A DNA stretch of 64,000 nucleotides from Dehalococcoidia bacterium (GCA_026003895.1 BPIC01000005.1:186001-250000), one strand, 5' to 3'. Counted from the first letter of the stretch, positions 17,780 through 27,761 are shown. Translations and numbers: made by a program. The notes: generated by a model not told the origin, from the sequence alone.

Positions 17780-19168
17780 TCAGTCGGCGGCGCGGCGGCG
17801 GTCGAGCCAGCGCCGAATGCTTGCCTCGGCGCCGATGGAGGTTGGCTCAAAGTAGCGCCGTCCGGCGAGCGCGTTCGGGAGGTTGGGTTGAAGCAGCTCG
17901 TCGGGCGGCCGGTCAGGATCGCGGGGGTTCGGGGCAGCGTGGTCGTGGGCATACCGATAGCCTTGGCCGTGCCCCATCGCCTTGGCGAGGCCCGTGGGCG
18001 CGTTCCGGAGGTGAAGCGGCACCGGCTGGTCGAGGGTTGCCAGCACATCGGCGCGCGCCGCACCGTAGGCACGAATGGTTGAATTGCTTTTCGGGGCGGC
18101 TGCGAGGTAGAGCACCGCTTCGGTGAGGGGCAGATATCCCTCCGGCATGCCGACGAAATGGGCCGCTTGCTGGGCGGCGACGGCGAGCGGCAGGGCATGG
18201 GGGTCGGCTAGGCCGACGTCTTCCGCAGCGAGGATGACGAGCCGGCGAGCGACGAACATCGGGTCTTCCCCTGCTTCAAGCAGGCGAGCGAGCCAATAGA
18301 CCGCCGCGTCTGGGTCAGACGCGCGGATGCTCTTGATCAAGGCCGAGATCATGTCGTAGTGCTGGTCCCCGCCCTTGTCGTATCGAAGGGCGCGGTGCTG
18401 GAGGGCGCCTTCGACCTCGGACAGCCCGACGTGACGAACACCGTTGGCATCCGGCGGCGTCGCCGCGACCGCCAGTTCTAGAGCGGTGAGCGCGATCCGC
18501 GCGTCACCCCCGGCTTGGGCGACGAGAAACCGTCGCGCCTCGGGCGCGATCGAAATCGGCTCACTGCCGAGACCGCGAATGGGGTCAGCAAGCGCACGGC
18601 TGATGATCCGATCGATCGCTGCTTCGTCGAGCGCCTCGAGGCGGAAGACGCGGCAGCGCGATAGCAGTGCCGCATTCACTTCGAAGGCGGGATTTTCTGT
18701 CGTCGCACCGACCAAGCTCATGAGCCCACTCTCAACGTGGGGCAGAATCGCATCCTGTTGGGCTTTGTTGAACCGATGGATCTCATCGATGAACAGCATC
18801 GTGCGCTGGCCGTGGCGGCGGCGCGCTCTGGCATCGGCGACAGCGGAGCGCAGGTCCGCCACGCCGGAGGTCACCGCTGAAAGCGCGACGAATTCTGCAC
18901 GTGTCATCGTGGCGAGAATACGGGCGAGAGTCGTCTTCCCGCTGCCCGGAGGTCCCCACAGAATTAGCGAGGGGAGCCGGTCGGCTTCGATTGCGCGGCG
19001 AAGCACCGTTCCCTCGCCGATGATGGCATGGTGGCCTTCAAATTCATCGAGGGTGCGCGGACGCATTCGAGCGGCGAGCGGCGCATTGGGGTCATCCTCC
19101 AGCGGGATCTCCGCCGGCGGGTCTGGGGGGAAAAAACTCGGCTGGACAGACGGGCGAGATCGCGGAAT
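17780..19168 (-). CDS. rarA: Replication-associated recombination protein A (RarA/MgsA AAA+ ATPase)
   Basis: RarA is an AAA+ clamp-loader-like ATPase that acts at stalled replication forks. The sequence carries RMRPRTLDEFEGHHAIIGEG, Walker A GPPGSGKTT, the sensor TTENPAFEVN and the C-terminal helical region (YRYAHDHA), all typical. The N-terminus is a puzzle. The expected beginning (FFPPDPPAEIPLEDDPNAPLA) has no ATG, GTG or TTG before it for about 85 codons, and the next start upstream (19426) lies inside gltA. An ATT at 19168 is preceded eight bases upstream by AAGGAG and gives the usual length, so I place the start there as an inference. The first internal ATG (19066) would cut into the conserved N-terminus. 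Confidence 0.88.
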   Translation of the reverse strand: MPRSRPSVQPSFFPPDPPAEIPLEDDPNAPLAARMRPRTLDEFEGHHAIIGEGTVLRRAIEADRLPSLILWGPPGSGKTTLARILATMTRAEFVALSAVTSGVADLRSAVADARARRRHGQRTMLFIDEIHRFNKAQQDAILPHVESGLMSLVGATTENPAFEVNAALLSRCRVFRLEALDEAAIDRIISRALADPIRGLGSEPISIAPEARRFLVAQAGGDARIALTALELAVAATPPDANGVRHVGLSEVEGALQHRALRYDKGGDQHYDMISALIKSIRASDPDAAVYWLARLLEAGEDPMFVARRLVILAAEDVGLADPHALPLAVAAQQAAHFVGMPEGYLPLTEAVLYLAAAPKSNSTIRAYGAARADVLATLDQPVPLHLRNAPTGLAKAMGHGQGYRYAHDHAAPNPRDPDRPPDELLQPNLPNALAGRRYFEPTSIGAEASIRRWLDRRRAAD

Positions 19169-19270
19169 GGTCGTCGCTCCTTCCGACCAATTGTCCCTCG
19201 CCGTCGGGGCGGAACGCCAGCAGATTGAAGGCGACCCGTAGCTGGTGAGGGTGGTGGCGGCGGCGTCGCC

Positions 19271-19300
19271 GCGACAGTGGACCTCGGCGGGACGTATAGT
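19271..19300 (+). promoter_or_regulatory. gltA promoter
   Basis: A -10 TATAGT at 19295-19300 with GCGACA (four of six to consensus) 18 bases upstream at 19271-19276. The predicted leader is about 57 bases. The rarA promoter must lie in the same short divergent region; a TACTAT on the minus strand (19296-19301) overlaps this -10. Confidence 0.6.
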
Positions 19301-19362
19301 ACCCTTGTACGGCCCGCACTCGGCGCACGGTCGGGTGGAGAACAGCCGATGACGAGGTTGGG

Positions 19363-20694
19363 ATGCCTTTGGAATCTGCACAGGCGCTCGGCACGACCAG
19401 CGGCGAACGCCGCGACACCCTGACAATCACCGACAACCGGACCGGTAAAACGTACGAAATCCCAATCACGGACGATTCGATCCGCGCGATCGATTTGCGC
19501 CAAATCAAGGTGAACCCGGACGACTTCGGCTTGCTGTCGTATGATCCGGCCTATCTCAACACTGCCTCGTGCCGAAGCGCCATTACGTACATTGATGGCG
19601 ACCGGGGCATTCTCGTTCACCGCGGCTACTCAATCGAGCAACTTTGCGAGCATTCGACCTATCTGGAAGTCGCCTATCTCCTGATTCACGGCCACCTGCC
19701 GACGAGAACCCAACTCGACCAGTGGGTGCACGAAATCACCTACCACACGTTTGTCCACGAAAACATCAAGAAGTTCATGGAAGGATTTCGCTACGACGCC
19801 CATCCGATGGGCATGTTGATGGCGAGTGTTGCGGCGCTGTCGACGTTCTACCCCGAGTCGAAGCGAATCGATGATCCTTGGCAGAACCACATTTCGGCTG
19901 TTCGCTTGATTGCCAAGATGCCGACGCTAGCGGCCTTCGCGTATCGCCACGCCGTCGGCTTGCCCTATGTCTATCCGAATAACGATCTGAGCTATCCGGC
20001 GAACTTTCTCTCGATGATGTTCAAAATCGGGGATGCGCCCTACGAGCCGGATCCTCGACTGGTTCGTGCGCTCGATGTGCTGCTTATTCTGCATGCCGAT
20101 CACGAGCAAAACGCGTCGACGAGCGCTGTTCGCTCGGTCGGCTCGACCCATGTCGACCCGTTTTCCGCGATTGCAGCGGGAATTGGGGCGCTCTACGGGC
20201 CGCTCCATGGTGGAGCGAACGAGCAAGTCCTGCAAATGTTGAACAGAATCGGCAAGGTTGAGAATATTCCAGCCTTTTTGCAGGGTGTCAAGGAGCGGCG
20301 CGAACTGTTGATGGGCTTCGGCCATCGGGTTTACAAGAACTATGATCCGCGGGCACGAATCATTCGCAAGTACGTCGATGATGTTCTCGCGGTAACGGGA
20401 ATGAACCCGAAGCTCGAAATCGCAGTCGAACTTGAGCGACAGGCGTTGGCAGATGAGTATTTTGTCTCGCGTAAGTTGTTCCCGAATGTTGACTTCTACT
20501 CAGGAATCATCTACGAGGCGCTGAAGATTCCGACCGACATGATGACGGTGATTTTCGCGATCGCGCGCACCGCTGGCTGGATCGCACAGTGGCTCGAGAT
20601 GATCAACGACCCGGAGCAGAAAATCTCCCGCCCACGCCAAATCTATACCGGTCCGCTCAACCTCACCTATGTCCCGCTTGATCAGCGTGGCTAG
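19363..20694 (+). CDS. gltA: Citrate synthase
   Basis: The first enzyme of the TCA cycle, condensing acetyl-CoA and oxaloacetate to citrate. The 443-residue protein has an N-terminal beta-rich extension as in type II enzymes. It has the catalytic histidines in the PLHGGANE segment (near residue 285) and the GFGHRVYKNYDPRA signature (about 317-330), and the Asp in the VDFYSG segment near residue 375. The length fits GltA rather than the shorter methylcitrate synthases, though a 2-methylcitrate role cannot be excluded. The 3' end overlaps the convergent GT2 gene by 32 bases. Confidence 0.95.
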   Translation: MPLESAQALGTTSGERRDTLTITDNRTGKTYEIPITDDSIRAIDLRQIKVNPDDFGLLSYDPAYLNTASCRSAITYIDGDRGILVHRGYSIEQLCEHSTYLEVAYLLIHGHLPTRTQLDQWVHEITYHTFVHENIKKFMEGFRYDAHPMGMLMASVAALSTFYPESKRIDDPWQNHISAVRLIAKMPTLAAFAYRHAVGLPYVYPNNDLSYPANFLSMMFKIGDAPYEPDPRLVRALDVLLILHADHEQNASTSAVRSVGSTHVDPFSAIAAGIGALYGPLHGGANEQVLQMLNRIGKVENIPAFLQGVKERRELLMGFGHRVYKNYDPRARIIRKYVDDVLAVTGMNPKLEIAVELERQALADEYFVSRKLFPNVDFYSGIIYEALKIPTDMMTVIFAIARTAGWIAQWLEMINDPEQKISRPRQIYTGPLNLTYVPLDQRG

Positions 20695-21490
20695 CTGCGG
20701 GGAAATCGCCCTCGGGCGGGCCGGCCCCAGGCAGGCGAGCCCAGGGCGAGGCTAGGACCGCTCGGTCTGCGGACGCCGAACGCGGGTACCGGTTCAGTTC
20801 TGGGCGGTCGTAGAACCCGAGCGCGATCCGAGCAATCACCGGCTGATCGTGGCGCAACCGACGTAGGAGTTTCGGCAGCGATTCCCGGTGCGAGTGATAG
20901 ACGGCCATCGACGGCTGGTAGGTGATGGCATAGCCGAGCCGGTGGATGGTGCGCGCCCACGCCAAATCCTCGGCGCCGGGCAGGCGCTCGTCAAATGGGA
21001 CATTGAGCCAAACCGACCGCCGGACGGCGCTATTTCGGTTAGAGAACCCCATCCCCGAGGTCAGGCGATTCGGCTTGGTGCTGAGGGTACCGCTGATCCA
21101 CGCCCCGAACCAATCGGCGAAACTGGCGTCCGGCCGGGGAATTTCGCGTCCGTAAACCCCGGCGACAAGCCTATCTGTGAACCCGGCAAGGGCGCTGCTT
21201 AGCCAGCCGTCGTCGACCGGCGTCGAATGTGCGCTGAGCGACACGAGGTACTCACCGCGTGCCTCGCGCATCCCAACATTGAGGGCATAGCCGTAGGTGA
21301 AGTCTTCCGGCCTGATCTCGATGATGGTGACCTTGAAGTGGCGTGCGATGTCGAGCGTGCCATCAGTCGACCCGGAGTCGACGAGGATCACTTCATGGTC
21401 TCGTTCACTTTGATTGGCGAGAGCCTGAAGGGTCTCGCCGATGAACCGTGCTTCGTTCTTCGCGCGGATGATTACGGACGCCTTGGGCAT
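20663..21490 (-). CDS. GT2 family glycosyltransferase
   Basis: A 275-residue GT-A glycosyltransferase. It begins PKASVIIRAKNEARFIGETL, has VDSGSTDGTLDIA near residues 41-53 and a YLVSLSAHSTP segment where DxD-type enzymes carry their metal site (here SAHST instead of DxD), followed by GAEDLAWARTI. It has no membrane helix. ATG 21490 is preferred over GTG 21514 because it starts right at the conserved strand. It probably builds envelope polysaccharide; the LCP ligase gene just upstream on the same strand supports that. It has its own extended -10 promoter (21615-21623). The sugar donor is not predictable. Confidence 0.85.
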   Translation of the reverse strand: MPKASVIIRAKNEARFIGETLQALANQSERDHEVILVDSGSTDGTLDIARHFKVTIIEIRPEDFTYGYALNVGMREARGEYLVSLSAHSTPVDDGWLSSALAGFTDRLVAGVYGREIPRPDASFADWFGAWISGTLSTKPNRLTSGMGFSNRNSAVRRSVWLNVPFDERLPGAEDLAWARTIHRLGYAITYQPSMAVYHSHRESLPKLLRRLRHDQPVIARIALGFYDRPELNRYPRSASADRAVLASPWARLPGAGPPEGDFPAASHADQAGHR

Positions 21491-21614
21491 GGGCGCTCGC
21501 TTTCCCGGGCTCACGTAGGCCCGTGGCCGACCTCACGACGCTGGGCTGGCGCCCCGCCTTTGGCAGCTGCGCAGGGACGCTCCACGCCCCCGGCTGACGT
21601 CCCGCCCAGCAAAA

Positions 21615-21623
21615 ACTATAGCA
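21615..21623 (-). promoter_or_regulatory. Extended -10 promoter of the GT2 gene
   Basis: On the minus strand TG-C-TATAGT, with the hexamer at 21615-21620 and TG at 21622-21623. It lies in the gap after the LCP gene stop (21645), so the GT2 gene can be transcribed on its own. Confidence 0.6.
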
Positions 21624-21644
21624 TAGGGAGAAGAATCTGCTCGG

Positions 21645-22967
21645 TTAGCGCTGGGGGTCCTTCGCGTCGCGTCCAAGTATGACCCGAATGTCCGCTGCTC
21701 CGGGAGGTGCAGGCGCCTCGCGGATCCGGTCGGTCGGCACGCCGATCAATCCCGCCACGATCTCAGCGGTTCGGCGCTTCCCGGTGGCAGCGTAGATTGC
21801 CGTCTCGGCGCGCGCCTCGTCTGCTGTGTCGAAACGGGTCACGGCGAGGCCTTTTTCCTGCAGGAGCGCTGCTGTCCGGGTTGCTAGTCCAGTGGTCGTC
21901 GTCCCGTTCAACACTTCGATCGACGCGGCCTCCGGCGCGGGTGCGGACTCGCCGAGCACTTCAGCGACGACTTTCGCGAGTGCTCGCTTGTCGATTTGCA
22001 GCACGTCGGCCCCGCCGCGAGCAACCGGAGTCGCGGGCACCGTCCGGATGGTAATGTTTGGCGTGTCCACGTCCTTCGCGAGTCGGGCGAGCCCGAGGAT
22101 CTCAACGGTCGACATGTCCGTGTGAACGATGTCGTGGAAATCAGCAAGTAACCGCGGGAGCTTTGGGACGAGGTCGAGCTGAAGCGCCCGCTGGCGCGCC
22201 GCCAAAATGATCTCTTGTTGCCGCGAGGCGCGCGCGAGGTCGGAATCCTGGTGGCGCGAGCGGGCGTACATCAGTGCCCGTTCACCGTCCATCCGTTGCA
22301 GGCCGGGAGCAAAGTAGATTCGCTGCGTGCGGTAGTCGTACGTCGGGAACTGGTTGTCCTTGAGCGGGGCGCGGACGTCAACAAGCAATCCACCCAAGCT
22401 GTCGACAACGCGCACGAAACCGTGAAAGTCGACCCAAGCGGCGTAGTGGACTTTTGCGCCGATCACCTGCTCGACGGTGCGTTTGGCCAGTTCCGGACCG
22501 CCGCCCGAAACGTCGTAGGTCTTGGCGTACACGAAGACCGTGTTGATCCGGTCTTCCACACTCCGGCGTTCCGAAATGGGAATTGTGACCCACAGGTCGC
22601 GGGGCAGCGACAACAGCCCAATGCTTCGTGCCTTCGGATCGAGCGAGACGAGCATCATCGTGTCGGCGCGAACGTAGTCGGCGGTCTCCTCCTCGCGGCG
22701 GTCGACGCCGATCAGCAGGATGTTGACCCGATCGTTGCCGGTCCAAATTGGCAGGTCGTTGCCGAGCGGGTTGGCGATGCCGGCGGCTCGAGCGAGGTTG
22801 CTTGCCGCGCCACCTGCGCCTTGAAACAGGACCAGACCCAGAGCGAGGCCACCGAGCGCAACCAGTCCCACCGCCGTGACGCGGAACAGATCCCGCCAGC
22901 GCCGGGGAGTGCGGCGCGGTGGTCGTGGGGGGGAGATTCGGCGCGTGGATCGAGTCGATCGCTTCAC
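21645..22967 (-). CDS. LytR-CpsA-Psr (LCP) family cell-wall polymer ligase
   Basis: A 440-residue type II membrane protein: a very basic cytoplasmic tail, one membrane helix at about residues 28-50, then an extracellular LCP domain (ILLIGVDRREEE, ADTMMLVSLDP, LSLPRDLWV, the GGGPELAKRTVEQVIG region, ALMYARSRHQDSDLARASRQ). A C-terminal LytR_C domain (about 345-430, beginning IEVLNGTTTTGLATRTA) follows. LCP enzymes move polyprenyl-linked glycopolymers onto peptidoglycan. The Arg and Asp residues that bind the lipid pyrophosphate are present. It has its own promoter (23051-23079), and a glycosyltransferase gene follows on the same strand. Confidence 0.93.
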   Translation of the reverse strand: MKRSTRSTRRISPPRPPRRTPRRWRDLFRVTAVGLVALGGLALGLVLFQGAGGAASNLARAAGIANPLGNDLPIWTGNDRVNILLIGVDRREEETADYVRADTMMLVSLDPKARSIGLLSLPRDLWVTIPISERRSVEDRINTVFVYAKTYDVSGGGPELAKRTVEQVIGAKVHYAAWVDFHGFVRVVDSLGGLLVDVRAPLKDNQFPTYDYRTQRIYFAPGLQRMDGERALMYARSRHQDSDLARASRQQEIILAARQRALQLDLVPKLPRLLADFHDIVHTDMSTVEILGLARLAKDVDTPNITIRTVPATPVARGGADVLQIDKRALAKVVAEVLGESAPAPEAASIEVLNGTTTTGLATRTAALLQEKGLAVTRFDTADEARAETAIYAATGKRRTAEIVAGLIGVPTDRIREAPAPPGAADIRVILGRDAKDPQR

Positions 22968-23050
22968 AGAGCGCTCCGCGTTGGGATGGCCCGCCGGGGC
23001 GAGACGAGGGCGCGGCTGGCTGCAAGCTGCTTGCCTGCTGTCGCCGGGGC

Positions 23051-23079
23051 AGTATATCAGCGGCCAAGCAGGCAGGCAA
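23051..23079 (-). promoter_or_regulatory. LCP gene promoter
   Basis: On the minus strand: -35 TTGCCT (23074-23079), a 17-base spacer and -10 TATACT (23051-23056), with TG at 23058-23059 making an extended -10. The leader to the start at 22967 is about 77 bases. Confidence 0.7.
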
Positions 23080-23216
23080 CGGATTAGTCCGCCGGGCCAC
23101 GGCTCAGCCGTGGACTGACCGGACTAGTACTCCTTGGGGGGCCAGACAGTCCTGTTCGCCGAGAACGAGCTTCAAGCATGGCACAAGTAGTGGTAGGAGC
23201 AGCGGAATCGCGCCGG

Positions 23217-23222
23217 TATAAT
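23217..23222 (+). promoter_or_regulatory. -10 element of the sigma factor gene
   Basis: A perfect TATAAT at 23217-23222. No good -35 is found at 16-18 bases and no TG precedes it. The leader to the ATG at 23368 would be about 139 bases. Confidence 0.5.
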
Positions 23223-23367
23223 TCTGCTGGTTCCACCCAATTCGCTTGGTTGCATCCCCGCCTTGCCGTCGGCTGGTTTGGGGGCGTTGCGGGGGTTGGT
23301 CAGTGGGAACAGCGACGTCAGGACCGGTGGCGTTCCTCGGTCACAGACCTCGGCAAGGAGGCGGAGC

Positions 23368-24669
23368 ATGAGCGCGCAACGCAAACGTGGCGGCACCTCT
23401 GCTGACGACAGCACGCGGCCACCCATGCTCGACCTGACGGAGGAAAACGAAGAAGACGAGGTCGACGACCTCGATTTTGATCCTGTCGCCGCGATTGAAG
23501 ACGAGTCTACGCCGGTTGACGTGATCGTCGTCGAGCCGGAGCTTCCCGACGAGGTCGTGCCCGAGGCGCCGCCGCTCGCCGAGCTAAGCGAGATCGAGGC
23601 GGAGGAGCCAGAGCCGGAGCTGATTGAGGCGGCGGTCGTTGCCACCGCCGAAGACGAGGCGATCGACGATCCGGTGCGGATGTACCTCCGCGAGATCAGC
23701 CGCGTCAAGCTCCTGAAGGCCGCGGATGAAGTCGAGCTGGCCAAACGGATGGAAGCCGGCAATCTCGCCAAAGAGCGGTTCGCTGCCCTCGAGAGCGTAC
23801 CGGCTTCGCTGAAAGAGAAGATCATGGTCGACTTGATCAGCGGACGCAGTCCCGACCTCGTTCAACGCTATGGTCGGGACTTGCCGCCCGAGGCAGTGGC
23901 CATCCTTGAAGTCGTGGACGATGGCAGACGAGCCCATCAGGCGCTCACCGAGGCGAATCTGCGGCTCGTCGTCTCGATCGCCAAGAAATACATGGGTCGC
24001 GGCCTTTCTCTTCTTGATCTCATTCAAGAAGGCAATATCGGGCTGACACGAGCGGTCGATAAATTCGACTACAAGCTCGGCTACAAGTTCTCCACCTACG
24101 CCACATGGTGGGTCCGGCAGGCAATCACTCGCGCGATCGCCGACCAAGCGCGCACGATCCGCATCCCCGTCCACATGGTGGAGACGATCAACAACCTGTA
24201 CCGGGCCTCGCGGAAGCTGCTTCAGGAGCTGGGCCGTGAGCCGACGGACCAAGAGATCGCCGACGAGATGAAGGCGATGGGCTATGGGCCTTACACCGCG
24301 GAGCGCGTGCGGGAAATCCGCAAGGCCGCGCAGCAACCTGTCTCACTGGAGACCCCGATCGGCGAAGAAGAGGACAGTCACCTCGGCGACTTCATCGAGG
24401 ACCGGGGTGCGCCCGCGCCGATGGACGCCGCGTCCCGCCAGCTGCTCAAAGAGCAGGTCGATGATGTGCTCAATTCGCTTGCGCCGCGCGAGCGGCGCGT
24501 CTTGCGGTTGCGCTTTGGCCTAGAAAACGGCGGTCGCACCCGCACACTTGAGGAAGTTGGCGCGGAACTCGGAGTCACGCGCGAGCGCATTCGCCAGATC
24601 GAAGCCAAGGCGCTGCGAAAGCTGCGTCATCCCAGCAGATCCAAGAAGCTGAAGGACTACCTCGAGTAG
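23368..24669 (+). CDS. sigA: Primary RNA polymerase sigma factor (RpoD/SigA)
   Basis: The housekeeping sigma factor that directs RNA polymerase to most promoters. The 433-residue protein has an acidic N-terminus with little similarity to region 1.1, region 1.2 ([17 protein letters not shown], near residue 100), regions 2.1-2.4 ([20 protein letters not shown] and [14 protein letters not shown]), region 3.0 ([11 protein letters not shown]) and the region 4.2 helix-turn-helix ([19 protein letters not shown]). His and Glu of region 3.0, which contact the TG of extended -10 promoters in E. coli, are kept. The start is ATG 23368 behind AAGGAGG. The 3' end overlaps the convergent chrA gene by 13 bases. 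Confidence 0.95.
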   Translation: MSAQRKRGGTSADDSTRPPMLDLTEENEEDEVDDLDFDPVAAIEDESTPVDVIVVEPELPDEVVPEAPPLAELSEIEAEEPEPELIEAAVVATAEDEAIDDPVRMYLREISRVKLLKAADEVELAKRMEAGNLAKERFAALESVPASLKEKIMVDLISGRSPDLVQRYGRDLPPEAVAILEVVDDGRRAHQALTEANLRLVVSIAKKYMGRGLSLLDLIQEGNIGLTRAVDKFDYKLGYKFSTYATWWVRQAITRAIADQARTIRIPVHMVETINNLYRASRKLLQELGREPTDQEIADEMKAMGYGPYTAERVREIRKAAQQPVSLETPIGEEEDSHLGDFIEDRGAPAPMDAASRQLLKEQVDDVLNSLAPRERRVLRLRFGLENGGRTRTLEEVGAELGVTRERIRQIEAKALRKLRHPSRSKKLKDYLE

Positions 24670-25871
24670 ATCGCGCCAGCGCTCGCGGTCGCGAGAACCA
24701 CGACCCACGGGGGCAGCTCCCAAATCGCGAGCAACAAAAACGCCATAAGCGCGGCCGCGGCGTCGAGCGGCGTGAGGACTGTGCTCGTGATGACCGGCGA
24801 ATAGAGCGCTGCCAAAAGGATCCCGACGACGGACGCGTTGATGCCGTTGAGCGCTGAACGCAGCCCGGGCCGTGTCCGCAGCGCCTCCCAGAACGGCAGC
24901 GCCCCGACAATAAGGAGCGCCGCTGGCAGGAAGATCGCCACCAGCGCCAACAACCCGCCGGCGATGCCGTTTGGCGGCGAGCTCCGCGCTGCTCCGACGT
25001 AGGCGGCGAAGGTGAAAAGCGGCCCCGGTAGCGCCTGTGCCGCACCGTAGCCAGCGAGAAATTGCTCTTGGGTCAGCCAGCCCGGCGACACGACTTCCGC
25101 TTCAAGCAGCGGCAGCACGACGTGACCACCGCCGAAGACGAGCGCTCCGGTCCGGAAACATGCATCGATAACGGCAATCGTTGGGTTGTCGGTGACGGCT
25201 CGCGCCGCTGGCAGCCCGGCCAGCAATATGAAAAAGACCGCGAGCGCAAGCGCCCCCGTCCGCTGGCCGACGGGTGATTGACGGTCGGTCTTCTCGTCTG
25301 GCTGCCGACAGGGGAGGAACCGCCAACCGACGAATGCCGCCGCGGCGATGATGGTCACGTGGACGACAGGAGCCTGCCAAAGCAGCGCAATCACCGCACC
25401 GGCAAGGGCGATTGTGGCGCGTCGGCGGTCGGGCGCCAGCGAGCGCGCCATACCCCAGACGGCTTGGGCAACGACCGCCACCGCCACGATCTTCAACCCG
25501 TGGATTGCGCCGCCGAGGGGACCTCCCTCCGGCGGAGCAACGCCAACGAGCAGCGCGAAGGCGATCATCGCCACCACCGACGGTGTCGTGAATCCGACCC
25601 AGGCGAAGAATCCACCCACGAGGCCTGCCCGTTTCATGCCGAGCGCCATTGCGACCTCGCTGCTCGCCGGGCCGGGAAGGAACTGACAGAGCGCCACCAG
25701 ATCGCTGAAGGTCTGGTCGTCCACCCAACCTCGGCGCACCACGAGCTCATTGCGGAAATAGCCGAGATGGGCGGTTGGACCGCCGAAGGACGTGAGGCCG
25801 AGCCTCGTGAAGACGGCCAACACTTCCCATGCCGCTGCTGCGTTAGGAAAAAGTCGCGGCTTGCGATTCAC
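24657..25871 (-). CDS. chrA: Chromate transporter, ChrA family (two-domain)
   Basis: A 404-residue membrane protein made of two homologous CHR domains. The first starts [20 protein letters not shown] and has [17 protein letters not shown]. The second has [19 protein letters not shown] and [20 protein letters not shown]. The FGGP/FGGG and PGP motifs of both halves are intact. ChrA exports chromate by coupling to the membrane potential; some homologues are described as having other anion roles. The frame is open to 25994, inside the divergent PHP gene, so GTG 25871, next to the conserved N-terminus, is the likely start. No regulator chrB is nearby. Confidence 0.9.
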   Translation of the reverse strand: MNRKPRLFPNAAAAWEVLAVFTRLGLTSFGGPTAHLGYFRNELVVRRGWVDDQTFSDLVALCQFLPGPASSEVAMALGMKRAGLVGGFFAWVGFTTPSVVAMIAFALLVGVAPPEGGPLGGAIHGLKIVAVAVVAQAVWGMARSLAPDRRRATIALAGAVIALLWQAPVVHVTIIAAAAFVGWRFLPCRQPDEKTDRQSPVGQRTGALALAVFFILLAGLPAARAVTDNPTIAVIDACFRTGALVFGGGHVVLPLLEAEVVSPGWLTQEQFLAGYGAAQALPGPLFTFAAYVGAARSSPPNGIAGGLLALVAIFLPAALLIVGALPFWEALRTRPGLRSALNGINASVVGILLAALYSPVITSTVLTPLDAAAALMAFLLLAIWELPPWVVVLATASAGAIYSR

Positions 25872-25947
25872 CTTGAGACACCCTGCGAGAGAGGTCGCTC
25901 GCTCCCGGGTATCGTAGCGTCCTTCGCCGGGGGGAGGATTTGATAGA

Positions 25948-26817
25948 ATGGCACAACGCCAGCTCTGGGAGGCAGGGATTCTCCGCTTCGCCACCGATCT
26001 TCACGTTCATTCCATCCTTTCCGACGGCGAGCTGCATCCCTTCGATGTTGTTCGGCTGGCTGGCGCGGCCGGTGTCCAGACGATTGCGATCGCTGATCAC
26101 GAGTCGGTTGGTGCATTCCTCTTGGAGAACGGCCAGATCACCATCGTCGCCCGTGAGGCGGGCGTCGATCTCATTCCGGCCATCGAGATTGACGCAGCCG
26201 TGCGTGGCCATGAGATCCATGTGCTTGGGCACGGCGTCGATCCAAGCTCGCCACTGCTGCTGGAGCATTGCCGGCGGGTTCAAGCGCTGCGGCGGACGCG
26301 CACCGAGGAAGAGCTTGCCCAGTTGAACGAACGGCTGAACGGCGTGCTCGCGGCCGAGGAGGTGTTCGTGCCGCCCCGTGAGACTTTCATGCGGCCAAAC
26401 CTGATCCTGCCCTTGCTGGACCGGGGGATCTTTTCGAGCTACGCCGCGGCTGCCCGTTGGTTTCGCGAGCACATCCGGCCGACCACGACGCTCGTCCGCC
26501 CGACAGTCCCAGAAGCGATCGCGCTTATCCACGCCGCAGGAGGCCGTGCCGCCATCGCCCACCCCGCCTACGGCATGGTCGAAGGATGGCTCAACCTTGA
26601 GAGCGATCTGAGCGCCTTTGCCGCGGCGGGCCTTGATGCGGTGGAGACCGACTACCCCTATGCGGTTTGCTCACCGCATATGTTCGACACGGCTGGCGAG
26701 GCCGCCGCGATCGATCGCATCCGCACCATGGCCAAGGCGATCGGTCTTGCCGAGACCGTCGGGAGCGATGGGCACCGGCAGGCCGAGCTCAGGGCGCGCT
26801 GGGCGATCGAGCGATGA
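25948..26817 (+). CDS. PHP domain metal-dependent phosphoesterase
   Basis: A 289-residue PHP-family hydrolase. The metal-binding motifs are all visible: DLHVHSILSDGE (residues 17-28), ADHESV (about 50-55), the acidic IPAIEID near 75-81, AIAHPAYG near 207 and GSDGH near 272. Stand-alone PHP proteins of this kind act on nucleoside 3',5'-bisphosphates or short RNAs (the RNase AM/TrpH group), which fits the length. The ATG is preceded by GGGGAGGA. Its stop overlaps the moxR start by four bases (ATGA), an unusual partnership that makes PHP, moxR and DUF58 one operon. Confidence 0.88.
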   Translation: MAQRQLWEAGILRFATDLHVHSILSDGELHPFDVVRLAGAAGVQTIAIADHESVGAFLLENGQITIVAREAGVDLIPAIEIDAAVRGHEIHVLGHGVDPSSPLLLEHCRRVQALRRTRTEEELAQLNERLNGVLAAEEVFVPPRETFMRPNLILPLLDRGIFSSYAAAARWFREHIRPTTTLVRPTVPEAIALIHAAGGRAAIAHPAYGMVEGWLNLESDLSAFAAAGLDAVETDYPYAVCSPHMFDTAGEAAAIDRIRTMAKAIGLAETVGSDGHRQAELRARWAIER

Positions 26818-27761
26818 GCACCGAGCAGGTGCGAGCAGTCGCCGACGCGGTTCGTGCGAGTGTCGAGCGCGTCATCGTTGGCAAGCGCGATGTCATCGAC
26901 CTCATCCTCGTTGCCTTGCTTTGCGAGGGGCATGTCCTGTTAGAGGACGTCCCCGGGATCGGCAAGACGACACTTGCCCGGAGCATTGCCCGGTCGCTCG
27001 GCTGCTCGTTTCGGCGTATCCAGTGCACGCCTGACCTGCTGCCCTCGGACGTGCTCGGAACGACGGTTTATGACGCCCGGTCATCGGAGTTTATCTACCG
27101 GCCTGGGCCGATCCATGCGCAGGTGGTCCTTGCCGACGAGATCAACCGGGTGACACCGCGCACGCAGTCCGCTTTTCTCGAGGCGATGGAAGAGCGGCAG
27201 GTCAGTGTCGAAGGCGAGACACGCCCTCTACCGCGGCCCTTCCTCGTTTTGGCGACGCAGAATCCGATTGAGTTGGAAGGGACATTTCCCTTGCCCGAGG
27301 CCCAACTCGACCGGTTTCTCCTGCGGGTCAAGCTGGGCTATCCCGAGGAACTCGAAGAACGTGAAATCCTTCTCCGATTCCGCGAGTCCAACCCGTTGGC
27401 GGAACTTCAGCCCGTGGTCTCTGCTGATGAACTGCTGGAGTTGCAACGAGAGATTCGTCGGGTACACGTGTCGGAGGCGGTGGAGGAGTACATCGTCCGG
27501 TTGGTGCGAGCGACTCGCGATCATCCGACCATCGAGTTGGGGGCGAGCCCGCGCGCTAGCCTCGGCCTGTATCGCAGCGGGCAGGCGCTCGCCGCCCTCG
27601 AGGGACGAGGCTTCGTGCTCCCCGACGACGTCAAGCGGCTCGCGCCGTTCGTGCTCGGGCACCGCGTGCTCTTGAAGGCGGGCACGCGGCTTCGGGGGCG
27701 CAGCGCCAGCGAGGTCGTCGACGAAGTGGTCGGCAGCGTGCCCGTTCCTGTCGAGGCGTGA
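26814..27761 (+). CDS. MoxR family AAA+ ATPase (copy 2)
   Basis: A 315-residue AAA+ ATPase closely related to the copy at 845. It begins MSTEQVRAVADAVRASVERV, carries the Walker A motif [30 protein letters not shown] around Walker [21 protein letters not shown] and the arginine-finger region. A longer frame extends upstream to 26667 inside the PHP gene, but ATG 26814 matches the family N-terminus and overlaps the PHP stop. The GTGA overlap with the DUF58 gene downstream indicates strict coupling of ATPase and partner. Confidence 0.93.
   Translation: MSTEQVRAVADAVRASVERVIVGKRDVIDLILVALLCEGHVLLEDVPGIGKTTLARSIARSLGCSFRRIQCTPDLLPSDVLGTTVYDARSSEFIYRPGPIHAQVVLADEINRVTPRTQSAFLEAMEERQVSVEGETRPLPRPFLVLATQNPIELEGTFPLPEAQLDRFLLRVKLGYPEELEEREILLRFRESNPLAELQPVVSADELLELQREIRRVHVSEAVEEYIVRLVRATRDHPTIELGASPRASLGLYRSGQALAALEGRGFVLPDDVKRLAPFVLGHRVLLKAGTRLRGRSASEVVDEVVGSVPVPVEA

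Noticed and set aside
17110-18198. A 362-codon minus-strand frame overlapping the end of rarA
   Set aside because: It runs out of frame through the rarA coding sequence, and its product is Arg/Ser/Pro-rich with no motif. It is a GC-rich shadow.
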